Below, one piece after another: positions 18,668 through 27,331 of a DNA stretch of 47,498 bases (position 1 is its first letter; the number at the start of each line of letters is the position of its first letter). The notes below the pieces were generated by a model. The model ran no database searches. It was not told the DNA's origin and saw only the letters and a list, made by a program, of their open reading frames with translations. The stretch is from positions 1 to 47,498 of the forward strand of contig JACDZG010000052.1 of NCBI GenBank assembly GCA_013426805.1, given 5' to 3'. A program made the position numbers and the translations under genes. Origin of the DNA: Chromatiaceae bacterium (GTDB lineage Bacteria; Pseudomonadota; Gammaproteobacteria; Chromatiales; Chromatiaceae).

Positions 18668-19567
18668 ATGGGTGATTCAGCAATCCGATCCGCACCTGGC
18701 CCCTTCCAAGCCGATCAGCTGAAGGACGGGGACCGCTACGAACTGTCCGGCGGTCACCCGATTTATTGCGCTCCGGCGGGGCCCGAGCACGCGGGTCGCA
18801 GCCTGACCGGCGCCGCGGTGATCGCGAGCGACCCCGACGTCGAATGGGCCGGGGTTGACGCCGGCTTCGCCCCCGAACCGGGAACCCTGCGGGCACCCGA
18901 CGTCGCGGTCGCGGCCCCACCCGGCGGTCGTGGATGGATTGCGGGCGTACCGCTCCTGGCGGTCGAGTACGCTGGCGTCGGGCAAGATGAGACTGACCTT
19001 CAGACCAAGATTGCTGAACTGCTGCAGGGCGGGAGCCGCTACATCTGGGTCGTGCGGCTGCTGGGTCCGCGCCGGGTGGAGGTCTATCGTACCGGCGAAC
19101 CGATGCGGGTCGCGACGATCGGCGAGTCACTTACGGCGCCCGGCGTGCTGCGTAACCCAATCCCGGTGGAGGCGCTGTTCGAGCGCGCGGCAGCGGATCG
19201 GGCGGCGCTGCGCAACCTGCTGCAGCGGGCCGGCTACGCGGATCTGGATGCGGTACGGGAGGAAGGACGAGAGGTAGGGCGGGAGGAAGGACGAGAGGAA
19301 GGACGAGAGGAAGGACGAGAGGAAGGACGAGAGGCAGGGCGGGAGGAAGGTCGCGGCGAGGGCATCGCCGATGCGATCCTGACACTGCTCGCGGAACGCG
19401 GCCTGACGGCGGCACCGGACCTCGCGGCACGCATCCGCGCCTGCCGCGACCGCGACCAGCTCAAGACCTGGTTGCTGGCGGCAATGCGGGTGACCGATCC
19501 CGCCGCCCTGTTTGATCAGGCGGAATTTTGCCCTGACGCCCCCGACCGGTGTAACCTGTCGGGCTAG
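18668..19567 (+). CDS. Uma2 family PD-(D/E)XK endonuclease-like protein with repeat tail
   Basis: 299 residues, a close paralogue of the protein at 2711-3511 over its whole length, with the same nuclease core ([35 protein letters not shown]). The C-terminal tail has been expanded by tandem 12-bp units encoding GREE/GREA repeats (about 19258-19359), giving a long charged helix. It ends with the conserved [20 protein letters not shown] plus an extra 17 residues. ATG 18668 aligns with the start of the paralogue and follows a GAGGA at 18656-18660. The function of the family is unproven. Confidence 0.85.
   Translation: MGDSAIRSAPGPFQADQLKDGDRYELSGGHPIYCAPAGPEHAGRSLTGAAVIASDPDVEWAGVDAGFAPEPGTLRAPDVAVAAPPGGRGWIAGVPLLAVEYAGVGQDETDLQTKIAELLQGGSRYIWVVRLLGPRRVEVYRTGEPMRVATIGESLTAPGVLRNPIPVEALFERAAADRAALRNLLQRAGYADLDAVREEGREVGREEGREEGREEGREEGREAGREEGRGEGIADAILTLLAERGLTAAPDLAARIRACRDRDQLKTWLLAAMRVTDPAALFDQAEFCPDAPDRCNLSG
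19258..19359 (+). repeat. 12-bp tandem repeat inside the Uma2 tail
   Basis: Repeated GAGGAAGGACGA units with GAGGTAGGGCGG / GAGGCAGGGCGG variants, all in frame, encode a Glu-Gly-Arg-Glu periodic helix. The paralogue at 2711 has a shorter version, so the unit number changes between copies. Confidence 0.85.
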
Positions 19568-19593
19568 AGCAGCAACCAAGACCCGCGCACGCG

Positions 19594-20160
19594 ATGACCA
19601 TCAAGTCCGACCGTTGGATCCGCCGTATGGCCGCCGAACACGGCATGATCGAACCCTTCGAACCCGGACAGGTGCGTGAGGGTGAGGCCGGGCGGGTGAT
19701 TTCCTACGGGACTTCGAGTTACGGCTACGACATCCGTTGCGCCGACGAATTCAAGATCTTCACCAACATCAACTCCGCCATCGTCGACCCCAAGAACTTC
19801 GACTCCAACAGCTTTGTGGATCTGAAGTCCGATGTCTGCATCATCCCGCCGAACTCATTCGCGCTGGCCCGCACGGTGGAGTATTTCCGGATTCCACGCG
19901 ATGTCTTGGTGATTTGTCTCGGAAAATCGACCTATGCCCGGTGCGGAATCATCGTGAACGTGACCCCGCTGGAACCGGAATGGGAGGGCCATGTGACCCT
20001 GGAGTTTTCCAATACCACCACCCTGCCCGCCAAGATTTACGCTAATGAAGGAGTGGCCCAGATCCTGTTTTTCGGCGCCGACCAGGTCTGCGAGACCTCA
20101 TACAAAGACCGTTGCGGCAAGTATCAGGGACAGCGCGGGGTGACCCTGCCCAAGTCCTGA
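19594..20160 (+). CDS. dcd: dCTP deaminase
   Basis: 188 residues, homologous end to end with the trimeric dCTP deaminase (E. coli 193 residues) that makes dUTP for dTMP synthesis. Recognisable blocks are [16 protein letters not shown], the [20 protein letters not shown] active-site stretch with the catalytic Glu in [15 protein letters not shown], and the C-terminal [11 protein letters not shown] lid. The start [13 protein letters not shown] is canonical. Transcription may be shared with the transporter gene 49 bp downstream. Confidence 0.96.
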   Translation: MTIKSDRWIRRMAAEHGMIEPFEPGQVREGEAGRVISYGTSSYGYDIRCADEFKIFTNINSAIVDPKNFDSNSFVDLKSDVCIIPPNSFALARTVEYFRIPRDVLVICLGKSTYARCGIIVNVTPLEPEWEGHVTLEFSNTTTLPAKIYANEGVAQILFFGADQVCETSYKDRCGKYQGQRGVTLPKS

Positions 20161-20209
20161 CGCGGCCGGCGGCTGGCTAAGTAACGAATCAACAACAAGA
20201 GCCAACCCC

Positions 20210-20974
20210 ATGACGTTCGACCGCCCTACCATCTTGTTCCTCTTGCTGGCGGGTTTCTTCATCGCCAACGCCATCATCGCCGAGTTCATCGGTGTCAAGA
20301 TCTTCGCGCTGGAAGAAACCCTGGGGCTCGCCCCCTTCGGCTGGAACCTGTTCGGCCAGTCCGGGTCACTCAACTTCACCGCCGGGGTGTTGTTGTGGCC
20401 GGTGGTCTTCATCATGACCGACATCATCAACGAGTATTTCGGCAAGCGCGGGGTGCGCTTTCTATCGTATCTCGTGGTCGGGTTGATCATCTATGCCTTT
20501 ATCTTCGCCTATCTGGCGATCGGCCTGACACCCGCGAGTTGGTGGGTCGGCATCCAGGCCGATCAGGGCGTACCGGATATGCAGGCGGCCTTTGCCGTGA
20601 TCTTCGGCCAGGGCCAATGGATCATCGTGGGGTCGGTCACCGCGTTCCTGATCGGCCAGATCATCGACGTGTCCGTCTTCCACCGGGTGCGGCGGGTCAC
20701 CGGGGACCGGATGGTATGGGCCAGGGCCACCGGATCGACGCTGATTTCCCAACTGGTGGACAGCTTTGTGGTGCTTTATATCGCCTTCGTGCTCGGCCCG
20801 CAGCAGTGGTCCACAGAGTTGTTCCTGGCCGTGGGGACGGTCAACTATATCTATAAGTTCGTGGTCGCCATCGCACTCACGCCGTTGATCTACCTAGGGC
20901 GGGCGTTGATCGACGCCTATCTGGGTCCGCAGCACTCACGAACACTCAAGGAGCGGGCCGCGGCGGGAGGCTAA
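20210..20974 (+). CDS. Queuosine precursor transporter (YhhQ/VUT family)
   Basis: 254-residue polytopic inner-membrane protein of the COG1738/DUF165 family, members of which import 7-cyano-7-deazaguanine or related queuosine precursors. Family hallmarks are seen: an N-terminal TM followed by AEFIGVKIF, then ITDIINEYFGKRGVRFLSYL, LIGQIIDVSVFHRVRR, and a final LIYLGRALIDAYLG. About six membrane helices. RBS and spacing are unremarkable. It is downstream of dcd and may be in the same transcription unit. The functional claim rests on the family. Confidence 0.88.
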   Translation: MTFDRPTILFLLLAGFFIANAIIAEFIGVKIFALEETLGLAPFGWNLFGQSGSLNFTAGVLLWPVVFIMTDIINEYFGKRGVRFLSYLVVGLIIYAFIFAYLAIGLTPASWWVGIQADQGVPDMQAAFAVIFGQGQWIIVGSVTAFLIGQIIDVSVFHRVRRVTGDRMVWARATGSTLISQLVDSFVVLYIAFVLGPQQWSTELFLAVGTVNYIYKFVVAIALTPLIYLGRALIDAYLGPQHSRTLKERAAAGG

Positions 20975-21070
20975 GGCGATTCCCCGGAATTCGCATCCCG
21001 ACCGCGGGCCTCGCGCCGGGTGCGTCGTCAGGCCATCCTGGCCTGATGCCATCAGGGCTGGAAGCCCTGA
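20975..21070. terminator. Tandem hairpins between convergent genes
   Basis: Two perfect stems occur in a row: TCAGGCC-atcct-GGCCTGA (21028-21046) and TCAGGGCT-gga-AGCCCTGA (21052-21070). The second ends at the stop codon of the phosphoesterase gene. No T-run follows on either strand, so factor-independent termination is uncertain. The left end (20972-20992) carries a GGCGATTCCCCGGAAT fragment similar to the outer arms of the nested palindromic repeats. Confidence 0.5.
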
Positions 21071-21880
21071 CTACGCACGCCGCCGCGCCAGCACGGCGGC
21101 GAGCCGATCGAGTTGCTGGGACCACCAGTACGCGGCGGCCGGGTCCTGAGTCGTGGGCACGGACCACAGCTTGATGGCGGGGTGGATCTCCAACATGGAG
21201 AGTGCCGCACTGGGGTCATCGCTGATCACGGCACCCGAGTCCAGGAACCACATATTGCCCCATTGGAAGGCGTGATCCATGATCGTGTGACCGACCAGCA
21301 CCAGCTCGACTCCGGCCATTTGCCTGCCGGGCAGACCGCGCCACGCCTGGTTGGCGCTCCCGCGCGACCAGAGTGCGGTCTGGCGGACCACGCCGCGGCC
21401 CTGCTCCAGCGCCTCCAGAAGTTGTGGCCAGTCACTGGTCCGATCCACATCCGCATGGATCAGACCGATCCGCCCCACCCCCGTCACCAGGTCTGCCGCC
21501 CAGGGCAACGCCTCGACCCGGCCGCGCACCGCGGGATCATTCCACGGGTAATCCAGTGCCCAATCGCCGCCGTTGACGATCCATTGCAGCCAGGTCTCAT
21601 CATCAGCGATGGCGTCGAGCATCAGTTGCTCATGGTTCCCGCGGATGGCACGAAACCAGGGTTGTTCCAGGAGTTCCAGACACTGCGATGAAAACGGACC
21701 CCGATCGATCAGATCACCCAATGACCACACCAGATCCTGTCCGGGGTCGAACCCGGCGCTGTCCAGCAGCCGCTCGAGCGCATGCACCATACCATGCAGA
21801 TCGCCGACCACGAAAACGCGGCCCGGGTGAGCGGACAAATCGGCATGTTCGACGATCGACACGGATTTCGGCGTGAACAA
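21071..21880 (-). CDS. Calcineurin-like metallophosphoesterase (Ser/Thr phosphatase / ApaH-like)
   Basis: 269 residues of the bacteriophage-lambda-phosphatase/ApaH superfamily. The dinuclear metal site is complete: GDLHG at 26-30, GDLIDRG at 55-61, RGNHE at 80-84, with a later VLVGHTIMDH. The length and the MLDAIADDETWLQWIVNGGDW block fit PrpA-like protein phosphatases or diadenosine-tetraphosphate hydrolases. Sequence alone does not decide between them. It converges with the transporter gene and lies 206 bp downstream of the glycosyltransferase on the same strand. Confidence 0.88.
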   Translation of the reverse strand: MFTPKSVSIVEHADLSAHPGRVFVVGDLHGMVHALERLLDSAGFDPGQDLVWSLGDLIDRGPFSSQCLELLEQPWFRAIRGNHEQLMLDAIADDETWLQWIVNGGDWALDYPWNDPAVRGRVEALPWAADLVTGVGRIGLIHADVDRTSDWPQLLEALEQGRGVVRQTALWSRGSANQAWRGLPGRQMAGVELVLVGHTIMDHAFQWGNMWFLDSGAVISDDPSAALSMLEIHPAIKLWSVPTTQDPAAAYWWSQQLDRLAAVLARRRA

Positions 21881-22086
21881 CTCGGTCAGGGGGACAGGGG
21901 GAGCGCTCCGGCGGCATCCCTGGGCGATGCGCGGCGCCTGGTTGGCCGGACAGGACGGATTCGGCGCTCCCGCCGGGGGAGAGCACGCAAACTAATCTCG
22001 TAGGATTAATGTATGCCCCGAAAACCCAGGATGCAAACGGGTCGGACGAACGGTGGCTCACCGCAACGGTGCCGACGCTCGAGCGT

Positions 22087-23268
22087 TCAAAGCCGGCCGG
22101 GGATGTCAACCCCCTGACTGCGACCGACGATCTCCCCGTAAAACGCCAGCATCCGGTCCGCCATCACCGGCGCGGACCATGACTTGGCATAGCGGCTCGC
22201 CTCCCGCCTCAATTCATCGCGCAAGTCCGGATCGGCGAGGACCCGCACCACTTTGTCCGCGAACTGCCGCTCATCCTCGCGGGCGATCAGACACCCGCGC
22301 CCCTCCTCCAGCACCTCCGCGGTACCCATGACCGCGGTGGAAACCACCGGCACCCCCAGGGCCAGCGCCTCCAGCAGCACCAAGCCCTGAGTCTCGGTGT
22401 TGGAGGCGAACACAAAGACGTCACCGGCACGGTAGCAGTCCTCCAGTGCTCCGTCGCGATTCAGATAACCGACGAAACAGGTGTGCTCGGCAAGCCTCAA
22501 TGCGCGCGCCTGGCGCTCCAGGGAGGCCCGCGCGGGACCCTCGCCGGCGATCACCATCAACACGTCCGGGATCTGTCGCTTGACTTCGACCAGCATCCGC
22601 AACAGAAAATCGATATTCTTCTCATACGCGAGGCGCCCCACGTGCACCATCACCGGGCGGCTCGGCGCGATCCCCTGACGGGCGCGAAAGGCGGCCCCAT
22701 CGCCGCGGCTGAACTGATCGAGTTCGATCCCCGTCGGAATCACGGCAGCCGGGGTCTTGACTCCATAGCGCTTGAGAACCGCGAGCATGGCGTGCGAGGG
22801 CACCGCCAGGGCATCAACGTCGTTGCACTGGGCGGCCGAGAAATACCGTGCGGCCAGCCGCAACCAGGCCGACGGGATCAGCGGGACATACTTGTCCAGA
22901 TACTGCTCGAAAAAGGTATGGTAACTTTCCACCGTCGGGACACCGAGTCGGCGCGCCAATGCGACCCCACTGTAGTGGGCGATGAACGGGGTATGGATGT
23001 GCACCAGATCGAAACCCCGCCGCGCCAGACCCGCGCGCTTCCGCCGCAGCGCGCGCACGCGCAAGACGCGATCCTCCGGATCCAGCGGCAGATACCGGGA
23101 GGGAATGCGGATAACCTCGAAGGGCTCGGGCGCTTGCCGGCCGTAGTCGGGGGCGATCAAGGTCACCTGATGACCCTTCCCCACGAACGCGCGGGCGAAG
23201 GTCTGGATCGAGGTCGAGACCCCATTGACCCGCGGGAAGTAGACATCGGAGATCATCAGTACGCGCAT
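22087..23268 (-). CDS. GT4-family glycosyltransferase (alpha-mannosyltransferase-like)
   Basis: 393 residues with a GT-B fold. The N-terminal MRVLMISDVYFPRVNGVSTS is the typical Rossmann start of MgtA/PimB-like alpha-mannosyltransferases. The C-terminal domain has VHVGRLAYEKNIDFLL, the nucleotide-sugar stretch LMVIAGEGPARASLE, and the catalytic FVFASNTETQGLVLLEALALG with the E-x7-E motif. ATG 23268 is preferred over a TTG ten codons upstream because the conserved core starts there. It likely transfers a sugar to a membrane lipid or surface glycan. The donor and acceptor are not determinable here. Confidence 0.88.
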   Translation of the reverse strand: MRVLMISDVYFPRVNGVSTSIQTFARAFVGKGHQVTLIAPDYGRQAPEPFEVIRIPSRYLPLDPEDRVLRVRALRRKRAGLARRGFDLVHIHTPFIAHYSGVALARRLGVPTVESYHTFFEQYLDKYVPLIPSAWLRLAARYFSAAQCNDVDALAVPSHAMLAVLKRYGVKTPAAVIPTGIELDQFSRGDGAAFRARQGIAPSRPVMVHVGRLAYEKNIDFLLRMLVEVKRQIPDVLMVIAGEGPARASLERQARALRLAEHTCFVGYLNRDGALEDCYRAGDVFVFASNTETQGLVLLEALALGVPVVSTAVMGTAEVLEEGRGCLIAREDERQFADKVVRVLADPDLRDELRREASRYAKSWSAPVMADRMLAFYGEIVGRSQGVDIPGRL

Positions 23269-23350
23269 GGAAGCTCGAGTGCTCTTGGTCGTCGGCAAAT
23301 CTTGAAATGGTAACGGCTCGCAGCCGCCCGCCTCATTAAGGAATCATGAC

Positions 23351-23773
23351 ATGACCAGATTCGCCAGGGGGACCAGTCCGGTGATCGCCGCCCTGCTCGC
23401 CACCGTCATCGCCGCGCCCGGGAGTGGCCGACCCGCGCACGCGGCGCCCGCCCCGACCTTATGGGGCTATGGGGTCAAATCGTGCGGCGACTTCCTGGCG
23501 GCGGCACCAGGCGCCGACACGCCGGCCGCGGTCGGCAGCGAGGACGCGCTGCGCTATCGGGAATGGCTGGCCGGCTTGGTCACCGGGATCAACCTGGCGA
23601 CCGCCTCGGACGTACTGCGCGGGGCCGAACTGGAGGCCGCCCTGGGGCGCATCCGCACCCACTGCAAGGCGCATCCGAATGATGATTTTTTCAATGCCAG
23701 CATGACCTTGATTCGCACGCTCGGCCGCGACAAGAGCCCGACCGGCAAGGGGAGCAAGAGCGCGGCCGACTGA
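23351..23773 (+). CDS. Small secreted protein of unknown function
   Basis: 140 residues with a clear Sec signal peptide (positive N-terminus, ALLATVIAAPG core, probable cleavage after AHA near residue 31). The mature part has two cysteines (in VKSCGDFL and RTHCKAHPND) that could form a disulfide. In between is YREWLAGLVTGINLATASD, followed by a helical region and a Lys-rich tail. The Cys spacing and the YxxWLxGxxTGxN / CxxHP pattern recall small periplasmic Rap1a/HdeA-like helical proteins, but I cannot assign it firmly. It is divergent from the glycosyltransferase. Confidence 0.7.
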   Translation: MTRFARGTSPVIAALLATVIAAPGSGRPAHAAPAPTLWGYGVKSCGDFLAAAPGADTPAAVGSEDALRYREWLAGLVTGINLATASDVLRGAELEAALGRIRTHCKAHPNDDFFNASMTLIRTLGRDKSPTGKGSKSAAD

Positions 23774-23911
23774 CCATGGGCCGCGACGACCGCAGGCCGA
23801 CGCTTGAGCGGGCGGCGCCCCCGTCCGGCTAAAGCCTCGGCCTCCGGTGCGTTGTGCGTGCACAAAGTGATCCGGACTTCGCCGTAACGATCCATCAGGA
23901 GCACGACAAAA

Positions 23912-24019
23912 ATGGCCAACTGCTGCGACGACAAGGGCTGCGAGATCGCCGCGCTGCGCGCGAACCATGCCCGTAATCCGTACGGGCATTGCGCGCACCA
24001 CCCACGCGGCGCACCATGA
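23912..24019 (+). pseudogene. N-terminal remnant of a cation transporter gene
   Basis: A 35-codon frame begins MANCCDDKGCEIAALRANHA, very like the cysteine-rich N-terminal leader of cation-diffusion-facilitator-type transporters found in proteobacteria (CC-D-K-C-E-ALR pattern). The homology stops at about residue 21, where a membrane helix should begin. The frame then runs through unrelated His/Pro codons to a TGA. It is preceded by CAGGAG at 23896-23901. It reads as the relic of a deleted gene. Confidence 0.5.
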
Positions 24020-24058
24020 CGGTGGCCGTCGAACTGACACACGCTGAACAGCGTCATT

Positions 24059-24139
24059 ATCCACAGATGTCACAGATTTCCACAGATGAAGAAAAACATC
24101 AGTGTTCATCTCTGTGTGACATCTGTGACATCTGTGGAT
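24059..24139. repeat. Inverted-repeat element (CACAGATG family)
   Basis: Perfect 18-bp arms at 24059-24076 and 24122-24139 (starting ATCCACAGATGTCACAGA) enclose a partly self-complementary centre containing CACAGATGAA and TTCATCTCTGTG. A related string, ATCTGTGTTCATCTGCG, occurs inside the biotin operon at about 28151-28167. It is probably a small non-autonomous dispersed repeat. Confidence 0.7.
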
Positions 24140-24197
24140 CAGTTCTCCGCACCAGAGTCACGGCGGAAGGTCTGACCGACACGCGGATGAAACCCCA

Positions 24198-24656
24198 TCA
24201 CGAGACCTCGCCCAGCCGCTCCAGCATGGCATTGAGTCGATCCAATTCATCGCGGGCACGGACCGACTCCGACACGTCGTATTGGATGCCCAAGCAATAG
24301 ATCAGGCGGCCCGCCTTGTCGAACAGCGGCCGAATGGTAAAACGGTTATAAAACATGGTGCCATCCTTGCGGTAGTTACGCAGGGTGACGGTCGCCCGCT
24401 TGCGCTCGCGAATGGCCTCACGGATCCGCTGCACCTGCGGCTGATTCCGATCGTCGCCCTGAAGAAAGCGGCAGTTGTGGCCGAGCATCTCCGCGCGATC
24501 ATAGCCGGTGATCAGTTCAAAGGCCGCGTTGGCATAGACCAGCGGGTTGTCCGGCTGGTTCGGGTCGGACAGCGTAATGCCATTGACACAGGTATCCAGT
24601 ATCTGCCCGAGCACATGAGGGATCAGCCCCGTGTCGTTATCGATGATGAACTCCAT
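24198..24656 (-). CDS. Short LOV-domain blue-light photoreceptor
   Basis: 152 residues forming a single PAS/LOV domain with short flanking helices and no output domain. The photoactive cysteine is C62 in the canonical GHNCRFLQG motif. The other flavin contacts are also present: N94 in RNYRKDGT, N104 in FYNRF and Q125 in LGIQYDVSE. This differs from the ordinary PAS domains of the neighbouring kinases, which lack the cysteine motif. Short LOV proteins signal by dimer rearrangement of the terminal helices, and the C-terminal helix here (RARDELDRLNAMLERLG) is coiled-coil-like. ATG 24656 is chosen because an upstream extension to 24746 is basic and unlike the family. It is divergent from the biotin operon. 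Confidence 0.88.
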   Translation of the reverse strand: MEFIIDNDTGLIPHVLGQILDTCVNGITLSDPNQPDNPLVYANAAFELITGYDRAEMLGHNCRFLQGDDRNQPQVQRIREAIRERKRATVTLRNYRKDGTMFYNRFTIRPLFDKAGRLIYCLGIQYDVSESVRARDELDRLNAMLERLGEVS

Positions 24657-24997
24657 GATTTGCTCGTAAAGGATGGACCCGCTTGAGATTAGGCGATTGG
24701 CGGAAAAGAATCTACCGGATCGCGCGGGATTTTCGCTCCGTTTCAAGGAGCGATAACCGCCGCATAATCGAACGACGCAACGGTTATCGCAACGCCGACG
24801 AAAACGACGACGCCGACCGTACCGTCAACCAAATATCCCTGCGAAGGTTGACAACAACCCCCGGTCAGCTAGGATCCCCGGTTTTCGCCCTGCGGCGGTC
24901 TGCTCCCCAGCGCCGCCGCCGGGCCTTGCCCGATCGTCCTGACCGGCAGTTCGCGCCCGTTGCGACTCGCCGCTCACGCCCGGCCAACCAAGGACCC
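24657..24997. promoter_or_regulatory. Divergent control region between the LOV gene and bioB
   Basis: 341 bp with no gene. A perfect 10-bp inverted repeat, GCGATAACCG (24750-24759) and CGGTTATCGC (24781-24790), is separated by 21 bp and could be an operator or hairpin. It does not match the E. coli BirA operator (TTGTAAACC/GGTTTACAA) at all positions, though the AACC/GGTT cores are shared. A candidate promoter follows (separate entry). Confidence 0.5.
24848..24875 (+). promoter_or_regulatory. Candidate sigma-70 promoter of the biotin operon
   Basis: A perfect -35 box TTGACA (24848-24853) is followed after 16 bp by TAGGAT (24870-24875, four of six consensus positions). It lies about 120 bp upstream of the bioB start and 58 bp after the inverted repeat. 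This is from pattern only. Confidence 0.5.
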
Positions 24998-26032
24998 ATG
25001 CGCATGCCGCCCGTTCGCGATGACCATCCGCAGATCCGTCACGACTGGACCCTCGACGCGGTCGAGGCGCTGCTGGATCTCCCCTTCAATGACCTGCTGC
25101 TCCGGGCCCAGCACGTCCATCGCGCCTGCTTCGTGCCCAACCAGGTCCAGGTCAGCACCCTGCTGAGCATCAAAACCGGAGCCTGTCCCGAGGATTGCGG
25201 TTACTGCGCGCAGAGCGCACATCATGCAACCGGCCTGCCGCGTGAACCCCTGCTGCCATTGGCCGCGGTGCTGACCGCCGCGCGCGACGCCAAGGCCCAG
25301 GGCGCCACCCGCTTCTGCATGGGAGCGGCCTGGCGGCACCCGAGCGACCAGCACCTCGACCAAGTGGCCGCCATGGTCGCCGCCGTCCATGACCTGGGTC
25401 TGGAGACCTGCGTCACCCTCGGCATGCTGACCGCCGGTCAAGCCCTGCGGCTCAAATCGGCGGGACTCGATTACTACAACCACAACCTCGACACCTCCCC
25501 CGAGTTCTACGGCCAGGTCATCAGCACCCGCACCTATCGGGACCGCCTGGAGACCCTGGAGCATGTGCGCGCCGCGGGCCTGAAAACCTGCAGCGGCGGC
25601 ATCCTCGGCATGGGCGAATCACGGCGCGACCGCGCGTCACTGCTGCGGCAACTCGCCAACCTGCCGGCGCACCCGGAGTCCGTGCCGATCAATCTGCTGG
25701 TTCAGGTCGAAGGCACCCCGCTCTTCGGCACAGCCCCCCTGGACCCGCTGGAATTCGTCCGCACCGTGGCCGCCGCCCGTTGCCTGATGCCGGGTTCCTA
25801 TGTGCGACTATCCGCCGGGCGCGCGGCGATGAGCGATGAGCTCCAGGCACTGTGCTATTTTGCCGGAGCCAACTCGGTCTTCTACGGCGAGCGCCTGCTC
25901 ACCACGCCGAACGCGGCGTCCGCGCGCGATCACGCGCTCTTCGACCGCCTGGGCCTGCGGGTGGAAGCACTGGAACCGGAACGCCGGGAGCCGGGCGCCT
26001 GTCATCGGCCCCACGGTCATGCGCATGCCTGA
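24998..26032 (+). CDS. bioB: Biotin synthase
   Basis: A radical-SAM enzyme that inserts sulfur into dethiobiotin to give biotin. 344 residues (E. coli 346). The [4Fe-4S] motif CPEDCGYC has cysteines at 63, 67 and 70. Further conserved blocks are [42 protein letters not shown] and [14 protein letters not shown], the last with the [2Fe-2S] arginine. ATG 24998 is preceded by AAGGA five bases upstream. A longer in-frame extension to 24683 is Arg-rich and not homologous. First gene of bioBFHCD. Confidence 0.96.
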   Translation: MRMPPVRDDHPQIRHDWTLDAVEALLDLPFNDLLLRAQHVHRACFVPNQVQVSTLLSIKTGACPEDCGYCAQSAHHATGLPREPLLPLAAVLTAARDAKAQGATRFCMGAAWRHPSDQHLDQVAAMVAAVHDLGLETCVTLGMLTAGQALRLKSAGLDYYNHNLDTSPEFYGQVISTRTYRDRLETLEHVRAAGLKTCSGGILGMGESRRDRASLLRQLANLPAHPESVPINLLVQVEGTPLFGTAPLDPLEFVRTVAAARCLMPGSYVRLSAGRAAMSDELQALCYFAGANSVFYGERLLTTPNAASARDHALFDRLGLRVEALEPERREPGACHRPHGHAHA

Positions 26033-26083
26033 TCGAATGCAGTCCCGGCGCCCCGGCGTGCGGCCGGCGCGCGGCGTCCGCTC

Positions 26084-27331
26084 ATGCCGCCGGTAGACCC
26101 CGCGTTGGACCTCAGGGCCGACCTCGCGCACCGCCACGCCGCCGGGCTCTACCGGCAGCGGCGCATCCAGGGCGGACCCCAGCAACCCCAGGGCCGCACC
26201 GACGGCCGGCCCATGCTCGCCTTCTGCAGCAACGACTACCTGGGCCTGGCCAATCACCCGGAGGTGATCGACGCCCTGCAGCAGGGCGCGACGCGCTGGG
26301 GCGTCGGCAGCGGCGCTGCCCATCTGGTGAACGGCCACAGCGCCGCCCATCAGGCCCTGGAAGAGGCCCTGGCCGAGTTCACCGGATATCCGCGCGCGCT
26401 GCTGTTCTCCACCGGCTACATGGCCAACCTGGGGGTCATCAGCGCCTTGGCCGGACGCGGCGAGATGGTCTTCGAAGACCGCCGCAACCATGCCTCACTG
26501 CTCGACGGCGCCCTGCTCGCCCGCGCCACCCTGCGCCGCTACCCCCACGCCGATGCCGCGGCACTCGCGCGGCTGGCGCAGACCGCGCCGGTGCGGCTGA
26601 TCGCCACCGACGGCGTCTTCAGCATGGACGGTGATCTGGCCCCGCTGCCCGACCTCGCCGCCATCGCCGCCCAAACCGGCGCCTGGCTCCTGGTCGACGA
26701 CGCGCACGGGCTCGGCGTGCTCGGCCGCGCGGGCCGCGGCAGTCTGGATCACTGGGGACTCGCTGCCGGACAGGTGCCGATCCTCATGGGCACCCTGGGG
26801 AAGGCACTGGGCACCTTCGGGGCCTTTGTCGCCGGGTCGCACGAGCTGATCGAGACTCTGATTCAGCGTGCCCGCCCCTATATCTACACCACGGCCACCC
26901 CGCCCGCCTTGGCGGAGGCGACGCTGGTCAGCCTGCGCCTGGCGCGCCGGGACCACTGGCGGCGCGAACGGCTGCACGCGCTGATCGCGCGCTTCCGCCA
27001 GGGCGCCGCCCGACTCGGCCTGCCGCCGGCGGACTCGCCGACCCCGATCCAGCCGATCCTGGCCGGCAGCAGCGCCCGCGCCCTGGACTGGAGCCGAGCC
27101 CTGGAAGCGGCCGGCATCCTGGTGACCGCGATCCGCCCGCCCACGGTCCCCGCGGGCACGGCACGGCTGCGCGTCACCCTCAGCGCCGCTCACACCGAGG
27201 CGGATCTGGACCGGCTGCTCGCGGCACTGGCCGCGTTGCCCGGCCTGGATTCAGCCACCACCGAGAACCAAGATCAGCCACCCATGAACACCACGCGACG
27301 CCCATTGAACGCTTCCGCGGAGTCCGTATGA
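26084..27331 (+). CDS. bioF: 8-amino-7-oxononanoate synthase
   Basis: A PLP enzyme that condenses pimeloyl-ACP/CoA with alanine. 415 residues, somewhat longer than the usual 385-390 because of a C-terminal tail (about the last 25 residues) after the conserved end of the fold. The PLP lysine is K240 in [14 protein letters not shown]. The aspartate is in [13 protein letters not shown], and [10 protein letters not shown] and [12 protein letters not shown] are typical. Its stop overlaps the bioH start by four bases (ATGA), indicating translational coupling. Confidence 0.95.
   Translation: MPPVDPALDLRADLAHRHAAGLYRQRRIQGGPQQPQGRTDGRPMLAFCSNDYLGLANHPEVIDALQQGATRWGVGSGAAHLVNGHSAAHQALEEALAEFTGYPRALLFSTGYMANLGVISALAGRGEMVFEDRRNHASLLDGALLARATLRRYPHADAAALARLAQTAPVRLIATDGVFSMDGDLAPLPDLAAIAAQTGAWLLVDDAHGLGVLGRAGRGSLDHWGLAAGQVPILMGTLGKALGTFGAFVAGSHELIETLIQRARPYIYTTATPPALAEATLVSLRLARRDHWRRERLHALIARFRQGAARLGLPPADSPTPIQPILAGSSARALDWSRALEAAGILVTAIRPPTVPAGTARLRVTLSAAHTEADLDRLLAALAALPGLDSATTENQDQPPMNTTRRPLNASAESV

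Larger units (their letters stand above)
23774..24197. other. Gene-poor stretch with a cation-efflux remnant and an inverted repeat
   Basis: The 424 bp between the secreted-protein gene and the LOV gene hold no full-length gene. I see a 35-codon fragment at 23912-24019 and an 81-bp inverted-repeat element at 24059-24139. The rest has no recognisable content. Confidence 0.6.

Noticed and set aside
19258-19359. Regular repeats considered as a CRISPR or regulatory array
   Set aside because: They are in frame within the Uma2 gene and encode the charged tail.
21028-21070. Tandem hairpins read as an attenuator or riboswitch
   Set aside because: They lie between the 3' ends of convergent genes, not in a leader. 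Terminator or repeat is the simpler reading.
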